Source: JAFGHJ01 sp964534175 | GTDB lineage: Bacteria > Hydrothermota > UBA3072 | Assembly: GCA_964534175.1 (NCBI GenBank) | Contig: CAZHNS010000002.1 | Coordinates: forward strand, 81,016 to 145,015 | Length of the DNA: 64,000 nt | Direction of reading: 5' to 3' | Shown: piece after piece, positions 52,456-61,270 of the stretch | Layout: each line of letters begins with the position of its first letter | Numbering within the stretch: position 1 is the first letter of the stretch | Translations under genes and position numbers: made by a program | The notes under the pieces: model-generated | Told to the model about the DNA's origin: nothing | Seen by the model: only the letters and a program-made list of their open reading frames with translations | The model's database searches: none

Positions 52456-54021
52456 TTATTTCGCCTTTATAACTGTTATATTCCTCGATGTCCAGGCTAC
52501 AATTTCTCTTCCTTTATGTAAAATTGCGAATATTTTTACATTTATATGATCTACTCCTTCAGGAAGTTTATTTGCCTGAAATTCACGATTTAGAACAATT
52601 TTACCGGCAGCGGGCGGAATGACTTTCCATGTCACCCAGTAGTCCGCAGGTTCCTTATTTAATATTAAAGGTATTTTAAAACCCTCTATTACTTGTTGTG
52701 CGGGAAAAGCAAATTCAATGTATCCCCGTGGGGTATTTGCCACTATTTCTCCTGAGTCGCTAAATGCGGGTCCTGCGTACCGTTCTTCACCTATAACTAT
52801 GAATGCTCTTGCGGGTTTAACATTTATATCTGTACCTGGTTCAGCTATTACAACTCCTCCCCCAAGTCTTCTAGGGATAAAAATCCCTTTATTATCAATA
52901 GTGCCGATATCTTCCGGGATTACCCTCCACCTTAAAGCTATTTTCTGTTCGCCTAAAATCCTAAATTGAAATTCCTTGTTGAAGTCTGCGCTGGTAAAGT
53001 GTTTGAAAGAAGGCGTTATTTCTAAAGGCTTTATTACCCCAGAGGTTATATATATACTTGCGGAAACAACTCCTTTACCAAATCTTTGCGGGAGAACAGC
53101 AATGACTCTACCTTTCGATGGAATCTTGCCAGCAATAAAAGTCCCATCTTTTCTGATTCGCCCACATCTCTCAGGTATTACCTTCCAGCTGACGGGAATA
53201 TTTATGTTGCCGAAACCCTCTGCATTTACTTTAAAATGTACTCTTTCGCCTGTTTTAAGAGTTGCGGATTCCGGAATTATCCGCAGACCCACTTCTCCGC
53301 TTACCACCACAATAGCGCGTCCTTCACCCCCGTCTTTCTCGGCTACAACAACTGCTTTCCCCGGAATTTTGGCCGTAAATAAACCATCCCGGTTTATCTC
53401 TCCTACATTTTCCCCCTCAACCCTCCAGTTAACTTTTTCGTTTCCTTTTACCTGGAATTGAATCTTTTCTCCTGTTTTAACTCTTTTAAACCTCGGAGCA
53501 ATTTGAATATCACTTATAACACCGCTTACTCTAACAAATGCCGTTTTTATTTCTCCGTTTGTAAGTATGGCAATCACTCTTCCTCTTCCGCTACTTTCAG
53601 CTGTAAAAATACCGTTTCGGATACTTCCAATCCCTGCAGGTATACATTTCCATTCTTTAGCTGTTCCTCCGGCAATTGTAAATTTAACTTGTTCCCCTCT
53701 TTTAAGAATTGCAACCGGAGGAAGTATTTTCGCACTTTCACTGCTGCCTATTTTAATATATGCAAAACCGGTCGCATGTTTACCGTCCCTCATAATCCTG
53801 CATTTAAGAACACCTTTCCCCTCTTTACTCGGTATAAAAAAGTTCCCTTGGACTCGGCCAAGAGAATTAGGAACAACGCTAAACGACAAATCCCCCTTGA
53901 GCATTCTACCCTCTCTATCTAATACCCTTACGACAAAGGGAATCTTCTCTCCTACTTTACCCTCGATAGGATTTGGAGATATATGTAGCTCTAAAGATAA
54001 TAACAAAAAAACTAACATCAT
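52456..54021 (-). CDS. Exported protein with five to six bacterial Ig-like (BIG2-type) repeats
   Basis: A 521-residue protein with a short signal segment (1-12) followed by repeated modules of about 85 residues: each has LKxGExVxFxV then W-x-V/C-I-P and an xG-x-IxxNGIFT-type turn (SIRNGIFTAES, EINRDGLFTAK, IRKDGTFIAG, TIDNKGIFIPR), ending GRVIAVL or AVVVAE. This is the BIG2-like pattern of surface adhesins or scaffolds. Its ATG overlaps the anti-sigma stop, so it is the third gene of the ECF sigma operon and possibly an envelope sensor or target (inference). Confidence 0.75.
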   Translation of the reverse strand: MMLVFLLLSLELHISPNPIEGKVGEKIPFVVRVLDREGRMLKGDLSFSVVPNSLGRVQGNFFIPSKEGKGVLKCRIMRDGKHATGFAYIKIGSSESAKILPPVAILKRGEQVKFTIAGGTAKEWKCIPAGIGSIRNGIFTAESSGRGRVIAILTNGEIKTAFVRVSGVISDIQIAPRFKRVKTGEKIQFQVKGNEKVNWRVEGENVGEINRDGLFTAKIPGKAVVVAEKDGGEGRAIVVVSGEVGLRIIPESATLKTGERVHFKVNAEGFGNINIPVSWKVIPERCGRIRKDGTFIAGKIPSKGRVIAVLPQRFGKGVVSASIYITSGVIKPLEITPSFKHFTSADFNKEFQFRILGEQKIALRWRVIPEDIGTIDNKGIFIPRRLGGGVVIAEPGTDINVKPARAFIVIGEERYAGPAFSDSGEIVANTPRGYIEFAFPAQQVIEGFKIPLILNKEPADYWVTWKVIPPAAGKIVLNREFQANKLPEGVDHINVKIFAILHKGREIVAWTSRNITVIKAK

Positions 54022-54998
54022 CCCTCCTTATAGAAAGTGATATTTTTTTCTCCTTTAGCTGAAAGAGAAAGGTAATGCAACCCTTCTTCCAATGGAGGTA
54101 TGGAATCACTTCCTATAAATATAACATTAGATTCTTCACCTTTTGTATAATTTACTATTTTTTCACCGTCAAGGCTTATTTCAATCGCTTCATCAGGGTC
54201 TTCTAATATAAGAACAATTTCAAAATCTTTCCCCACAACAGACCCTTCTTCTGGGAATACGAAACGTGTTTCTTTAAAATCTTCTTCAGAGATAATTCCT
54301 CCAGCTAATGCACTTTCGGAAACTTCGGAGAACGCCCTTTCTATTTTGAAATCAGAAGGTTCTGAAGGATAAATTTCCTCACTTTGACTGAAATCCATTG
54401 CAATTTTACCCTTTGGAGCATCTACTTCCTTAGCAGATTTCTGAATTTTTTCTCCTTCAACAAAATCTTTTTTTGCTACTGACAAAGAAGCTCTCGGAAC
54501 CTTCGTCTCTTCCAATCCAGATTCCACAACTGGTCTCCCGTCACTAACTTCTTCTACCTTCTCTTTGTCCAAAAACTTTTCTGCGCTTTTTAAAGCTTCT
54601 ATTTCATCCAAAGTTTCTATCTTCTTTATTTCTTTAGGTTTTTTTGTTATCAAAGTCAGGTTGTCATATTCTATTTTAAGTAAAACCGTAGAAAAAATTA
54701 TTAAAACCGCCGCAGCACTTACTGCCAAATATCTCCATCTAATTTTTGATGAACTTATTATTACTGGAGCTTCTTTTTGAGTGGTTTTTTTCAATATATT
54801 GTCTATTAAATAGTCAGGGTACTGGATTTCTTCCCTTGTCAAACGCAGTTTTTGCAAAAGTTTTTCTTTACGCTTAAGTTCTTCTTTGCATTTCTCGCAG
54901 GATTTTAGATGATTCTCTAAATCCCGGCGTTCTTTATTATCTAAAGCATTATCCAAATAACCCTGTATTAATTCTTCAAATCTTTTATGATTTTTCAT
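54018..54998 (-). CDS. Zinc-finger anti-sigma factor, membrane-bound
   Basis: A 326-residue protein. The N-terminus has the ZAS/zf-HC2 motif H30-x3-C34-x2-C37 (ENHLKSCEKC), which binds an ECF sigma factor; residues 90-107 are a transmembrane helix; residues 110-326 form a periplasmic part with an Ig-like end (VVGKDFEIVLILEDPDEAIE). This is the layout of anti-sigma factors that respond to envelope signals by proteolysis. Its start overlaps the sigma stop (ATGA), so the two are co-produced. Confidence 0.88.
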   Translation of the reverse strand: MKNHKRFEELIQGYLDNALDNKERRDLENHLKSCEKCKEELKRKEKLLQKLRLTREEIQYPDYLIDNILKKTTQKEAPVIISSSKIRWRYLAVSAAAVLIIFSTVLLKIEYDNLTLITKKPKEIKKIETLDEIEALKSAEKFLDKEKVEEVSDGRPVVESGLEETKVPRASLSVAKKDFVEGEKIQKSAKEVDAPKGKIAMDFSQSEEIYPSEPSDFKIERAFSEVSESALAGGIISEEDFKETRFVFPEEGSVVGKDFEIVLILEDPDEAIEISLDGEKIVNYTKGEESNVIFIGSDSIPPLEEGLHYLSLSAKGEKNITFYKEG

Positions 54999-55525
54999 AT
55001 TTTTTCCTTTACTAGTTCTCCCAGTTTTATAAGGGTTCTATGTAACCTGGATCTTACTGTTCCAATTGGTATTCCCAATATTTGCGCTATGGTAGAATAG
55101 TCACAGTCCTCGTAATATCTGAGCACTAAAATTTCCTGGTATTTCTTTGGTAGTAAGCATATCATGCTCTTTATAAGTTGCTGTTCGGATTTGTCCAGGG
55201 CAAACTCCTCTGGATTACCTTCTGACACGGGATCAGCAATATCATCGATAGAAACCTTATCTCTTTTTCGAGCTTGTTCTCCTCGGTATTTAAAAACAGT
55301 ATTGAGAGCTATCCTGTAAAGCCAGGTATAAACAGCCGAATCCCCTCTAAATGATTTAAATCCTCTCCAGGCATTCATGAAAACATCCTGGGTTAATTCG
55401 TTTGTGATTTCGTAATTGTTTGTCATGTTATAAATCATTTTAAAAATCCTCTGAGTGTGAGCTTTAACAATATTCTCAAATCTTTCTTTCCTCTGTTCAT
55501 CATTATTATTCCCCCGTCTCTTCAT
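54995..55525 (-). CDS. ECF-type RNA polymerase sigma factor
   Basis: A 176-residue sigma factor. Region 2 is ELTQDVFMNAWRGFKSFRG...VYTWLYRIALNTVFKY (about 43-84), region 4 is LPKKYQEILVLRYYEDCDYS...ILGIPIGTVRSRLHR (about 124-164). The RpoE-like size and the adjacent anti-sigma gene indicate envelope control. A GGAACT-N17-TCTAAA promoter lies just upstream at 55533-55561 and matches sites before the serpin-cluster genes, so I infer autoregulation. The ATG falls 7 nt past the -10 box, giving a leaderless transcript. Confidence 0.92.
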   Translation of the reverse strand: MKRRGNNNDEQRKERFENIVKAHTQRIFKMIYNMTNNYEITNELTQDVFMNAWRGFKSFRGDSAVYTWLYRIALNTVFKYRGEQARKRDKVSIDDIADPVSEGNPEEFALDKSEQQLIKSMICLLPKKYQEILVLRYYEDCDYSTIAQILGIPIGTVRSRLHRTLIKLGELVKEKI

Positions 55526-55532
55526 TTTTCTA

Positions 55533-55561
55533 TTTAGATGCAGAATCCGGAAGTTAGTTCC
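55533..55561 (-). promoter_or_regulatory. ECF-type promoter of the sigma operon
   Basis: On the minus strand GGAACT (55561-55556), 17-bp spacer, TCTAAA (55538-55533). It fits the RpoE-like consensus (GGAACTT and TCTAA) and the spacing of the three sites at 57262, 58025 and 61271. Confidence 0.75.
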
Positions 55562-57064
55562 CTAAAAATCATATTCATATATAATTCTAAGCAGGTGTTC
55601 ATTATATCCGTTTTCCAAATATGGATAGTAGTTTATGTTTATATTCCCTAAGCTACCCAAACCCAGAGTGCCGTCTACATTAAAATCGAAACTTGTACTT
55701 GAATCGTCTACGCAAGAATAAAGACCAAAGGATAGGATATGGTCTCCATGATACCAGGAAATATTAGATAAAATCCTGTAGGTTCTTGTTTCTTCTATAT
55801 AAACTGTTTTTTCGATCCCAAATGTATTTTCCATTTGCAGAGAACCTGAAACAGATTCAAAACCGAGTCCGATATAAGTGTATTGCTCATCATAATACTC
55901 GGGATATTTGGCCCACTGATATTCAAGAACCGGCGAGAAATAATCGAATAAGTTCCATTTGAACGATTGATTCAGGGATATACCAGAGTTTTCATTCTCT
56001 TCGTAGGCAAGGTAATCGAAGTAAGTATAAAAGGGACCTTTTTCATATATTCCGTTTACAAAACCGGAGGTCCTCCCGTTGTAAATATAAGAATTCCCCG
56101 GTGTAAGATATCCATCACTCACCGTTCTTATCCCTATTTCAATATCATTCAAATTTGATTCATATACTAATTTGCCTTCAAAAGCGCTTCCTTTCATGAT
56201 AGAATCTGCATAAAGATTGTCATTCCCGCTTGAAAAAGCCCCTTTTATTTTTAAGGATATTACCCTATTAATATCCAATTCTGTTTCTCCTGACAGAACG
56301 CCTGCTTCTACCGGATCCTCGAAGGTGAACTCCATTACATTCGAAGTATCGTCCCTTCCGTAAAAAGCTGTTAGCCCCATAGATAAAGGGCCTTTTTTGA
56401 AGATTGTTTTACCACCAAGGAGCCATCTGGGATATTCCGCAAACAAAGAATCATAATCATCTGAGTATAAGATAACAGGAATTATGGAAAAATTACCTGC
56501 ACCTATTTCACCGCTTAGCCCAAACCCTCCAGGAGAGCAAATTGTCAATTCATGTAGATATGGCGAAATATAACCTGCTTCCAGATAGTATTTACCTTTT
56601 AAATAGCTTAAGTATGGGTACCAGTCTATCTCGTATTGTGGGTCATGATAAAGTGAGAACCTTAAGTAATTTTCACTCTTATAAACAGAAAAATCTAAAC
56701 CTAAAAGAGCTTCGTTTTCTCCTGTATAGAAGGTATCCGCAAAGTAGGAATTATGATTTCCTATTGAAAGATTCCCCGAAAAAATATACGGGATTTCCTC
56801 TTTTTTTTCGGTTACAAAGAAATCCCATTCTTCGGATTCGTTTTCGGTTTTTACTTCTATTTTGTGCTTCCCTCCGGATAGATTATTTGCTTCCGAAAAG
56901 AAATACCCTGATTTTATTTCGCCGTTAAAACGCGATCCATCTAAATAAGCCTCAATTAACCTTTCTTCTACCGGCGGATCAAACAGGATAGTGATATCAA
57001 AAGGTGTAGAAACCGAATCCTTAGGAGAAATAAGAAATATGGTTGAAATAATTATTTCTATCAT
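55562..57064 (-). CDS. Predicted outer-membrane barrel protein
   Basis: A 500-residue protein with a short N-terminal hydrophobic export segment (1-13), an Ig-like stretch (20-85, ITILFDPPVEERLIEAYLDG) and a C-terminal region of alternating aromatic/polar strands (from about 95) ending in YEYDF, a terminal Phe typical of outer-membrane barrels. It is not a known porin or TonB receptor by eye. Its stop lies directly at the -35 box of the sigma promoter, so read-through into the sigma operon is possible. Promoter: TTGACC, 17 bp, TAAAAT upstream. Confidence 0.65.
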   Translation of the reverse strand: MIEIIISTIFLISPKDSVSTPFDITILFDPPVEERLIEAYLDGSRFNGEIKSGYFFSEANNLSGGKHKIEVKTENESEEWDFFVTEKKEEIPYIFSGNLSIGNHNSYFADTFYTGENEALLGLDFSVYKSENYLRFSLYHDPQYEIDWYPYLSYLKGKYYLEAGYISPYLHELTICSPGGFGLSGEIGAGNFSIIPVILYSDDYDSLFAEYPRWLLGGKTIFKKGPLSMGLTAFYGRDDTSNVMEFTFEDPVEAGVLSGETELDINRVISLKIKGAFSSGNDNLYADSIMKGSAFEGKLVYESNLNDIEIGIRTVSDGYLTPGNSYIYNGRTSGFVNGIYEKGPFYTYFDYLAYEENENSGISLNQSFKWNLFDYFSPVLEYQWAKYPEYYDEQYTYIGLGFESVSGSLQMENTFGIEKTVYIEETRTYRILSNISWYHGDHILSFGLYSCVDDSSTSFDFNVDGTLGLGSLGNININYYPYLENGYNEHLLRIIYEYDF

Positions 57065-57076
57065 AATTTAGACTAT

Positions 57077-57105
57077 TTTATTGTTTTTTGCACGGTTGGT
57101 CAAGG
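57077..57105 (-). promoter_or_regulatory. Sigma-70 promoter for the 55562 gene
   Basis: TTGACC, 17-bp spacer, TAAAAT on the minus strand, 10 nt before the ATG at 57064; little or no leader. Confidence 0.6.
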
Positions 57106-57118
57106 GTTTTTGTTTTTT

Positions 57119-57144
57119 AGCCACGAAGGCACTAAGACACAAAG
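57119..57144. repeat. GCCACGAAGGCACNAAG-type intergenic repeat
   Basis: Nearly identical to 14242-14275. The remaining spacer (57145-57260) holds no recognised element. Confidence 0.7.
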
Positions 57145-57261
57145 AAAAAATTTTGTTGTTACCAATTAACCAAGTAACAAATTCACGGGTTCTAAGAATC
57201 TATTGATTTTACCAGGGTTTGACACATAAATAAATAACACTTAACTAAATAAAAGTTTTTT

Positions 57262-57290
57262 GGAACTAAATGATGGGTTTTATATCTAAT
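57262..57290 (+). promoter_or_regulatory. ECF-type promoter A of the serpin cluster
   Basis: GGAACT (57262-57267), 17-bp spacer, TCTAAT (57285-57290). It shares GGAACTAAAT with sites B and C. Confidence 0.75.
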
Positions 57291-57309
57291 CAGAAAAAAA
57301 GGAGGAGAG

Positions 57310-57978
57310 ATGACAAAATCAAACACAAAAACTCTTTCTGTGATTGTAGGTGTATTTCTTGTGTTAGTGATTTTTAACTGTTCGCTTGGAACCGAACCAG
57401 GAGTTCCGGAACCTTTTAGCAATCTGGAGGTAAGGCAAGAGTGGCAATACGTGGAATGGGAGAAGCCATATACGGAAAATCGTATGTTTACAGGTGACAC
57501 AATTTCAGTTTCAATTATTGCTAAAGAGGGGAGAATGGTGACTTTCTATGAATGTACGATCAATGCAGATTCTGTTTCGCCTTTAGACACTGCTACATTT
57601 AGTTTCTTAATAGATAATTCAATCCTGAGGCAAGTAGGTGAAAATCGCTCGAGAGTGTTTGGGTTTCTAGCTAATCATGGCGGAGTTTTATTCCTGACCG
57701 ACATTAATTCGAATCTCGTAACCATTGACATGGATACCTCTCTTTTCTTGATAGGAAAACAAATTGATAAAAATCTCTTTGTTGGGCACTCTAACAGCGT
57801 TGAATTATTCTCAGATACGTATGAGGATGTTAACATTTATTATGATGAAATACCTACATATGTAGATGGATGCGGACATTTGGCTGTATTCTCATTGGAG
57901 GAAGGAATCGTTGCAACGATATATTTCGGGGTATTTAGTCCCATTGAGCAATCTGGATATCAGTTATTAAGACGTTAA
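57310..57978 (+). CDS. Lipoprotein of the serpin cluster
   Basis: A 222-residue protein with signal peptide and lipobox IFNC (Cys24). The mature part is beta-rich with two cysteines (YECTI, DGCGH). No family is recognised. AAGGAGGAG precedes the ATG. It is the first gene of the cluster, behind ECF-type promoter A, suggesting it is made with the serpins in response to an envelope signal. Confidence 0.7.
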   Translation: MTKSNTKTLSVIVGVFLVLVIFNCSLGTEPGVPEPFSNLEVRQEWQYVEWEKPYTENRMFTGDTISVSIIAKEGRMVTFYECTINADSVSPLDTATFSFLIDNSILRQVGENRSRVFGFLANHGGVLFLTDINSNLVTIDMDTSLFLIGKQIDKNLFVGHSNSVELFSDTYEDVNIYYDEIPTYVDGCGHLAVFSLEEGIVATIYFGVFSPIEQSGYQLLRR

Positions 57979-58024
57979 AAAAGATAACGCTATTAATAAA
58001 CTATAAAATTCACTAGAGTTTTTT

Positions 58025-58053
58025 GGAACTAAATAGCAGTTTTTTTATCTAAT
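58025..58053 (+). promoter_or_regulatory. ECF-type promoter B of the serpin cluster
   Basis: GGAACT (58025-58030), 17-bp spacer, TCTAAT (58048-58053), before the first serpin. Confidence 0.75.
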
Positions 58054-58072
58054 TAATAAAACAGGAGGGAAC

Positions 58073-59314
58073 ATGAAAAGTAAAGAAATTTTATTATCGG
58101 TTTTTCTGATTTTACTTTCAACTTTTGGTTGTAACCTCGGGGGTCCTACCGAACCAATTCGAGAATTAAGTTCTGCCGAGACAGAACTCGTAGAAGCGGA
58201 TAATTCCTTTGGGCTTAAACTCTTTAAAGAAATCAATGCAGAAGAAACAGAATCAAATGTTTTTATCTCTCCTCTATCTATTTCGATGGCGCTCGGTATG
58301 ACTTATAACGGAGCCGCCGGGAGTACCGAGGAGGCAATGAGGACTACACTTGAATTCGGTGATTTATCTATGGATGAGATAAACGAGTCCTATAAAAGTT
58401 TGATTGAATTGTTGAGAAGTATTGATTCAGATGTTGAGTTTAATATCGCGAATTCTATATGGTATAGAGACGATTTTACTTTCGAACAGGATTTTTTTGA
58501 GCGATGCAGAGACTATTTTGACGCGAGAGTAAGCCCACTTGATTTCAGCCAAAGTATCGCGGCAAAGGACACTATGAACAACTGGGTTGACGAAAATACA
58601 AATGGCAAAATAAAACAGATAGTCGATAATGTTGACCCATTAACTGATGTTATGTTTCTAATAAATGCAATGTATTTTAACGGTACCTGGACTTATCAGT
58701 TTAACGAGGAAGACACAAAAGAAGATACTTTCTATCTTCCCGGAGGAGAAACCAAGATATGCAAAATGATGGAGGTAAGAAGTTATTTTAAATTTTTTGA
58801 GGATTCAGCTATACAGGCAATCGATATTCCTTACGGTAATGGCAATTATTCGATGACTGTTATACTGCCGCAGGAAGACCAAGATATTGATTTAATGATT
58901 ACGGGATTAACGAATAGCCAGTGGGATGAGTGGATGGATAGTTTCACTGAAGATTCGGTGAATTTGTTTCTACCAAAACTTAAACTCGAATATAAAATAA
59001 AAGATTTACTGAAGGAAGTTCTAACAAACTTGGGAATGGGGATTGCATTCGATGACGAGGAAGCGGATTTCACCGGAATGTATGAACCGGGAAATATTTT
59101 TATTGACAGGATAATACATAAAACTTTCCTCGAAGTGGATGAGGAGGGGACTGAGGCAGCTGCGGCTACGGTTGTAGGGATGGCCTTAACAAGTATTGAA
59201 GGCGAAACTTACCCGGTTATTAGAGTAGATAGATCTTTCCTCTTTGCAATAAGGGAAAATCATTCCGGCACCATACTTTTTATCGGGAAGATTATCAATC
59301 CTGTATGGGATTGA
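58073..59314 (+). CDS. Lipoprotein serpin 1 (protease inhibitor)
   Basis: A 413-residue protein with lipobox TFGC (Cys20) and a complete serpin fold: NVFISPLSISMALGMTYNGA (helix B), NWVDENTNGKI (helix F), NAMYFNGTW (strand 3A) and the C-terminal FAIRENHSGTILFIGKI. The reactive-loop hinge is EEGTEAAAAT (357-366 region), with small residues at P12-P9 as in inhibitory serpins. Counting from P15 Gly puts the scissile bond at Thr373-Ser374 (MALT-S). It would trap serine or cysteine proteases at the cell surface or periplasm. It is about 60% identical by eye to serpin 2. Confidence 0.93.
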   Translation: MKSKEILLSVFLILLSTFGCNLGGPTEPIRELSSAETELVEADNSFGLKLFKEINAEETESNVFISPLSISMALGMTYNGAAGSTEEAMRTTLEFGDLSMDEINESYKSLIELLRSIDSDVEFNIANSIWYRDDFTFEQDFFERCRDYFDARVSPLDFSQSIAAKDTMNNWVDENTNGKIKQIVDNVDPLTDVMFLINAMYFNGTWTYQFNEEDTKEDTFYLPGGETKICKMMEVRSYFKFFEDSAIQAIDIPYGNGNYSMTVILPQEDQDIDLMITGLTNSQWDEWMDSFTEDSVNLFLPKLKLEYKIKDLLKEVLTNLGMGIAFDDEEADFTGMYEPGNIFIDRIIHKTFLEVDEEGTEAAAATVVGMALTSIEGETYPVIRVDRSFLFAIRENHSGTILFIGKIINPVWD

Positions 59315-59370
59315 TAATAGTAGAATCAGATGAGCACTTTTTTATTTAAGGAAACATTAGGAAGGTTGAT

Positions 59371-59862
59371 ATGAGAAAAAGGATTTTAGTAAGTTTAGTA
59401 ATAGGTTTTATTATATTTCTCAACATTGGTTGTAAGGATAGTCCTACAGGAATGGAACTTGCGTCGGATTTAGAATTTTCAAAAATGGAAATTCATTATG
59501 CAAAGTACGGTGGATGGATTAATACTTCAATACTAGATATTCAAGGCGATGGTCGGGTTAATGTTTGTGAAATCGCCCCCGCATCTTATGATACATTAAA
59601 CAACTCTTACATTTTTATAGATGAAGAAGAGCAAAATAAATTGGAGAACCTATTTGAATCGTTCTCAGCATATGATTCCTACTATGCACCTGAAGAATTT
59701 TTGACAGACCAAGATTTTCACACTATTGTATTAACTTATGAAGGTGATGCTGATACAGTTACCGTTTATATGCCGGAACAATCGGATATGCCAGACGGAC
59801 TGGTAGAAATAATACATGAGATGAAAACATTGTGGGTAATCTGTTCTAGTCTGTTCGAATAA
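59371..59862 (+). CDS. Small lipoprotein between the serpins
   Basis: A 163-residue protein with signal peptide and lipobox NIGC (Cys21). The mature part (MELASDLEFSKMEIHYAKYGGW..., then QNKLENLFESFSAYDSYYAP and DFHTIVLTYEGDADTVTV) resembles small beta-sheet lipoproteins of unknown role. It follows serpin 1 after 56 bp with no own promoter seen, so it probably belongs to the same transcript. Confidence 0.7.
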   Translation: MRKRILVSLVIGFIIFLNIGCKDSPTGMELASDLEFSKMEIHYAKYGGWINTSILDIQGDGRVNVCEIAPASYDTLNNSYIFIDEEEQNKLENLFESFSAYDSYYAPEEFLTDQDFHTIVLTYEGDADTVTVYMPEQSDMPDGLVEIIHEMKTLWVICSSLFE

Positions 59863-59891
59863 AAACTATGCTAAGGCTAAGGACTACCGGG

Positions 59892-59922
59892 GCAAAAACC
59901 GTTTTCCGTGAAAACTTTTTGC
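59892..59922 (+). other. 13-bp hairpin between lipoprotein and serpin 2
   Basis: GCAAAAA (59892-59898), bulge CC, GTTTTC-CGT-GAAAAC, TTTTTGC (59916-59922). A 7+6 bp stem with a 3-nt loop. It may be an attenuator or partial terminator; the U-rich arm is inside the stem, so termination is unsure. Confidence 0.5.
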
Positions 59923-59997
59923 ATCTGGCAGGAGTTAAGCAATGTTTTGTTGTTTTAATAGTTTCAAAGTAACAATATACGGATAATGGGCTTATCA

Positions 59998-60003
59998 TCT
60001 AAG
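59998..60003 (+). promoter_or_regulatory. Degenerate ECF-type -10 element before serpin 2
   Basis: TCTAAG preceded by ATAATGGGCTTATCA, aligned with ATGATGGGTTTTATA of site A, but the -35 position reads ATATAC. Probably a decayed or weak fourth copy. Confidence 0.4.
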
Positions 60004-60022
60004 TTTAAAAACAGGAGGGAAA

Positions 60023-61261
60023 ATGAATAGTAAATGGTATTTATTTTTCTTTATCATAATTTTACTTTCAACTTTTGATTGCGATGTTACGGAGCCTACA
60101 GGGCCCCTACGAGAGTTAACTTCTTCCGAGACGGAACTCATAGAAGCGGACAACTCTTTCGGTCTTAAACTCTTTAAAGAAATCAACACAGAAACGCCAG
60201 ATTCAAATGTTTTTATTTCTCCTCTTTCCATTTCAATGGCGCTTGGCATGACTTATAATGGAGCTGCCGGTAGTACTGAGGAGGCGATGAGAACCACACT
60301 TGAATTCGGTAATTTATCGAGGGGTGAAATAAACGAATCTTATAAAAGCCTGATAGAGTTGTTGAGAGGCATTGATTCTGACGTTGAATTTAATATCGCT
60401 AATTCTATCTGGTATAAATATGATAGACCTTTTAAACAGGATTTTTTCGAAAGATGCAGAGATTATTTCGATGCGAGAGTAAGCGGGCTTGATTTCACTC
60501 AAACTGAAGCAGTAAAGGATACGATTAATAACTGGGTGGAGGAAAACACAAACGGCAGGATAAAGGATATTTTAGATTATGTACACCCACTTGCTATTAT
60601 GTATCTTGTAAATGCGATATATTTTAACGGTAACTGGACATACCAGTTTAACGAAGAAGATACGAAGAACGACATATTCTATCTTCCCGGAGGCGAAACC
60701 AAAGATTGTAAAATGATGGAGGTAAAAAGCCGTTTTAAATATTTTGAGGATTCTCTCTTGCAGGCGATTGATGTTCCTTACGGTAATGGCAATTATTCGA
60801 TGACGGTAATACTTCCGCAGTATGGTGAAGACATAGAGGAGTTTATCTCAGGATTGACGCAGGAGAAGTGGGATGAATGGATGGATAGTTTTATTGAAGA
60901 CTCGGTAAATTTGTTTTTACCTAAACTTAAATTAGAATATAAAACGGATAGTATTCTAAAAGAGGCTTTAAAAGAAATGGGTATGGAAATTGCTTTTGAT
61001 CCAGACAGGGCAAATTTTACCGATATGGCTGACCCCTCAGATATCTGGATCGGCAGAGTCATTCATAAGACCTTTCTCGAGATCGATGAAGAAGGAACAG
61101 AAGCTGCAGCAGCTACTGTTGTTGAGATGTGGGAAAGTTCTGTGCCGGGAGAAACTGAAATCATTATAAGAATAGATAGACCCTTTATCTTCGCAATAAG
61201 AGAAAACCATTCTGGCACTATACTTTTCATTGGAAAGATTGTTGACCCTGTTTGGGAGTGA
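60023..61261 (+). CDS. Lipoprotein serpin 2 (protease inhibitor)
   Basis: A 412-residue paralogue of serpin 1 with the same fold landmarks (NVFISPLSISMALGMTYNGA, NAIYFNGNW, FAIRENHSGTILFIGKI). The hinge EEGTEAAAAT is intact, but the loop beyond reads VVEMWES-S, putting P1 at Ser372. Serpin 1 has VVGMALT-S. So the duplicates differ mainly in the bait segment, pointing to different target proteases. Lipobox is TFDC (Cys20), with Asp at -1, unusual but retained. AGGAGGG precedes the ATG. Confidence 0.92.
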   Translation: MNSKWYLFFFIIILLSTFDCDVTEPTGPLRELTSSETELIEADNSFGLKLFKEINTETPDSNVFISPLSISMALGMTYNGAAGSTEEAMRTTLEFGNLSRGEINESYKSLIELLRGIDSDVEFNIANSIWYKYDRPFKQDFFERCRDYFDARVSGLDFTQTEAVKDTINNWVEENTNGRIKDILDYVHPLAIMYLVNAIYFNGNWTYQFNEEDTKNDIFYLPGGETKDCKMMEVKSRFKYFEDSLLQAIDVPYGNGNYSMTVILPQYGEDIEEFISGLTQEKWDEWMDSFIEDSVNLFLPKLKLEYKTDSILKEALKEMGMEIAFDPDRANFTDMADPSDIWIGRVIHKTFLEIDEEGTEAAAATVVEMWESSVPGETEIIIRIDRPFIFAIRENHSGTILFIGKIVDPVWE

Positions 61262-61270
61262 AACAAACGT

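Noticed and set aside
52976..53922. Long open frames on the plus strand opposite the Ig-repeat gene
   Set aside because: They are antisense to a repeat-containing coding gene, lack ribosome-binding sites and encode no recognisable protein.
3083..57144. Spacer repeats interpreted as CRISPR or insertion-sequence ends
   Set aside because: Words are short, irregularly spaced, in both orientations and without transposase, cas genes or regular spacers.
57219..57247. TTGACA before the serpin cluster as a sigma-70 promoter
   Set aside because: At 16-18 bp the -10 candidates (e.g. TAACTA) are poor; the ECF-type site lies immediately downstream.
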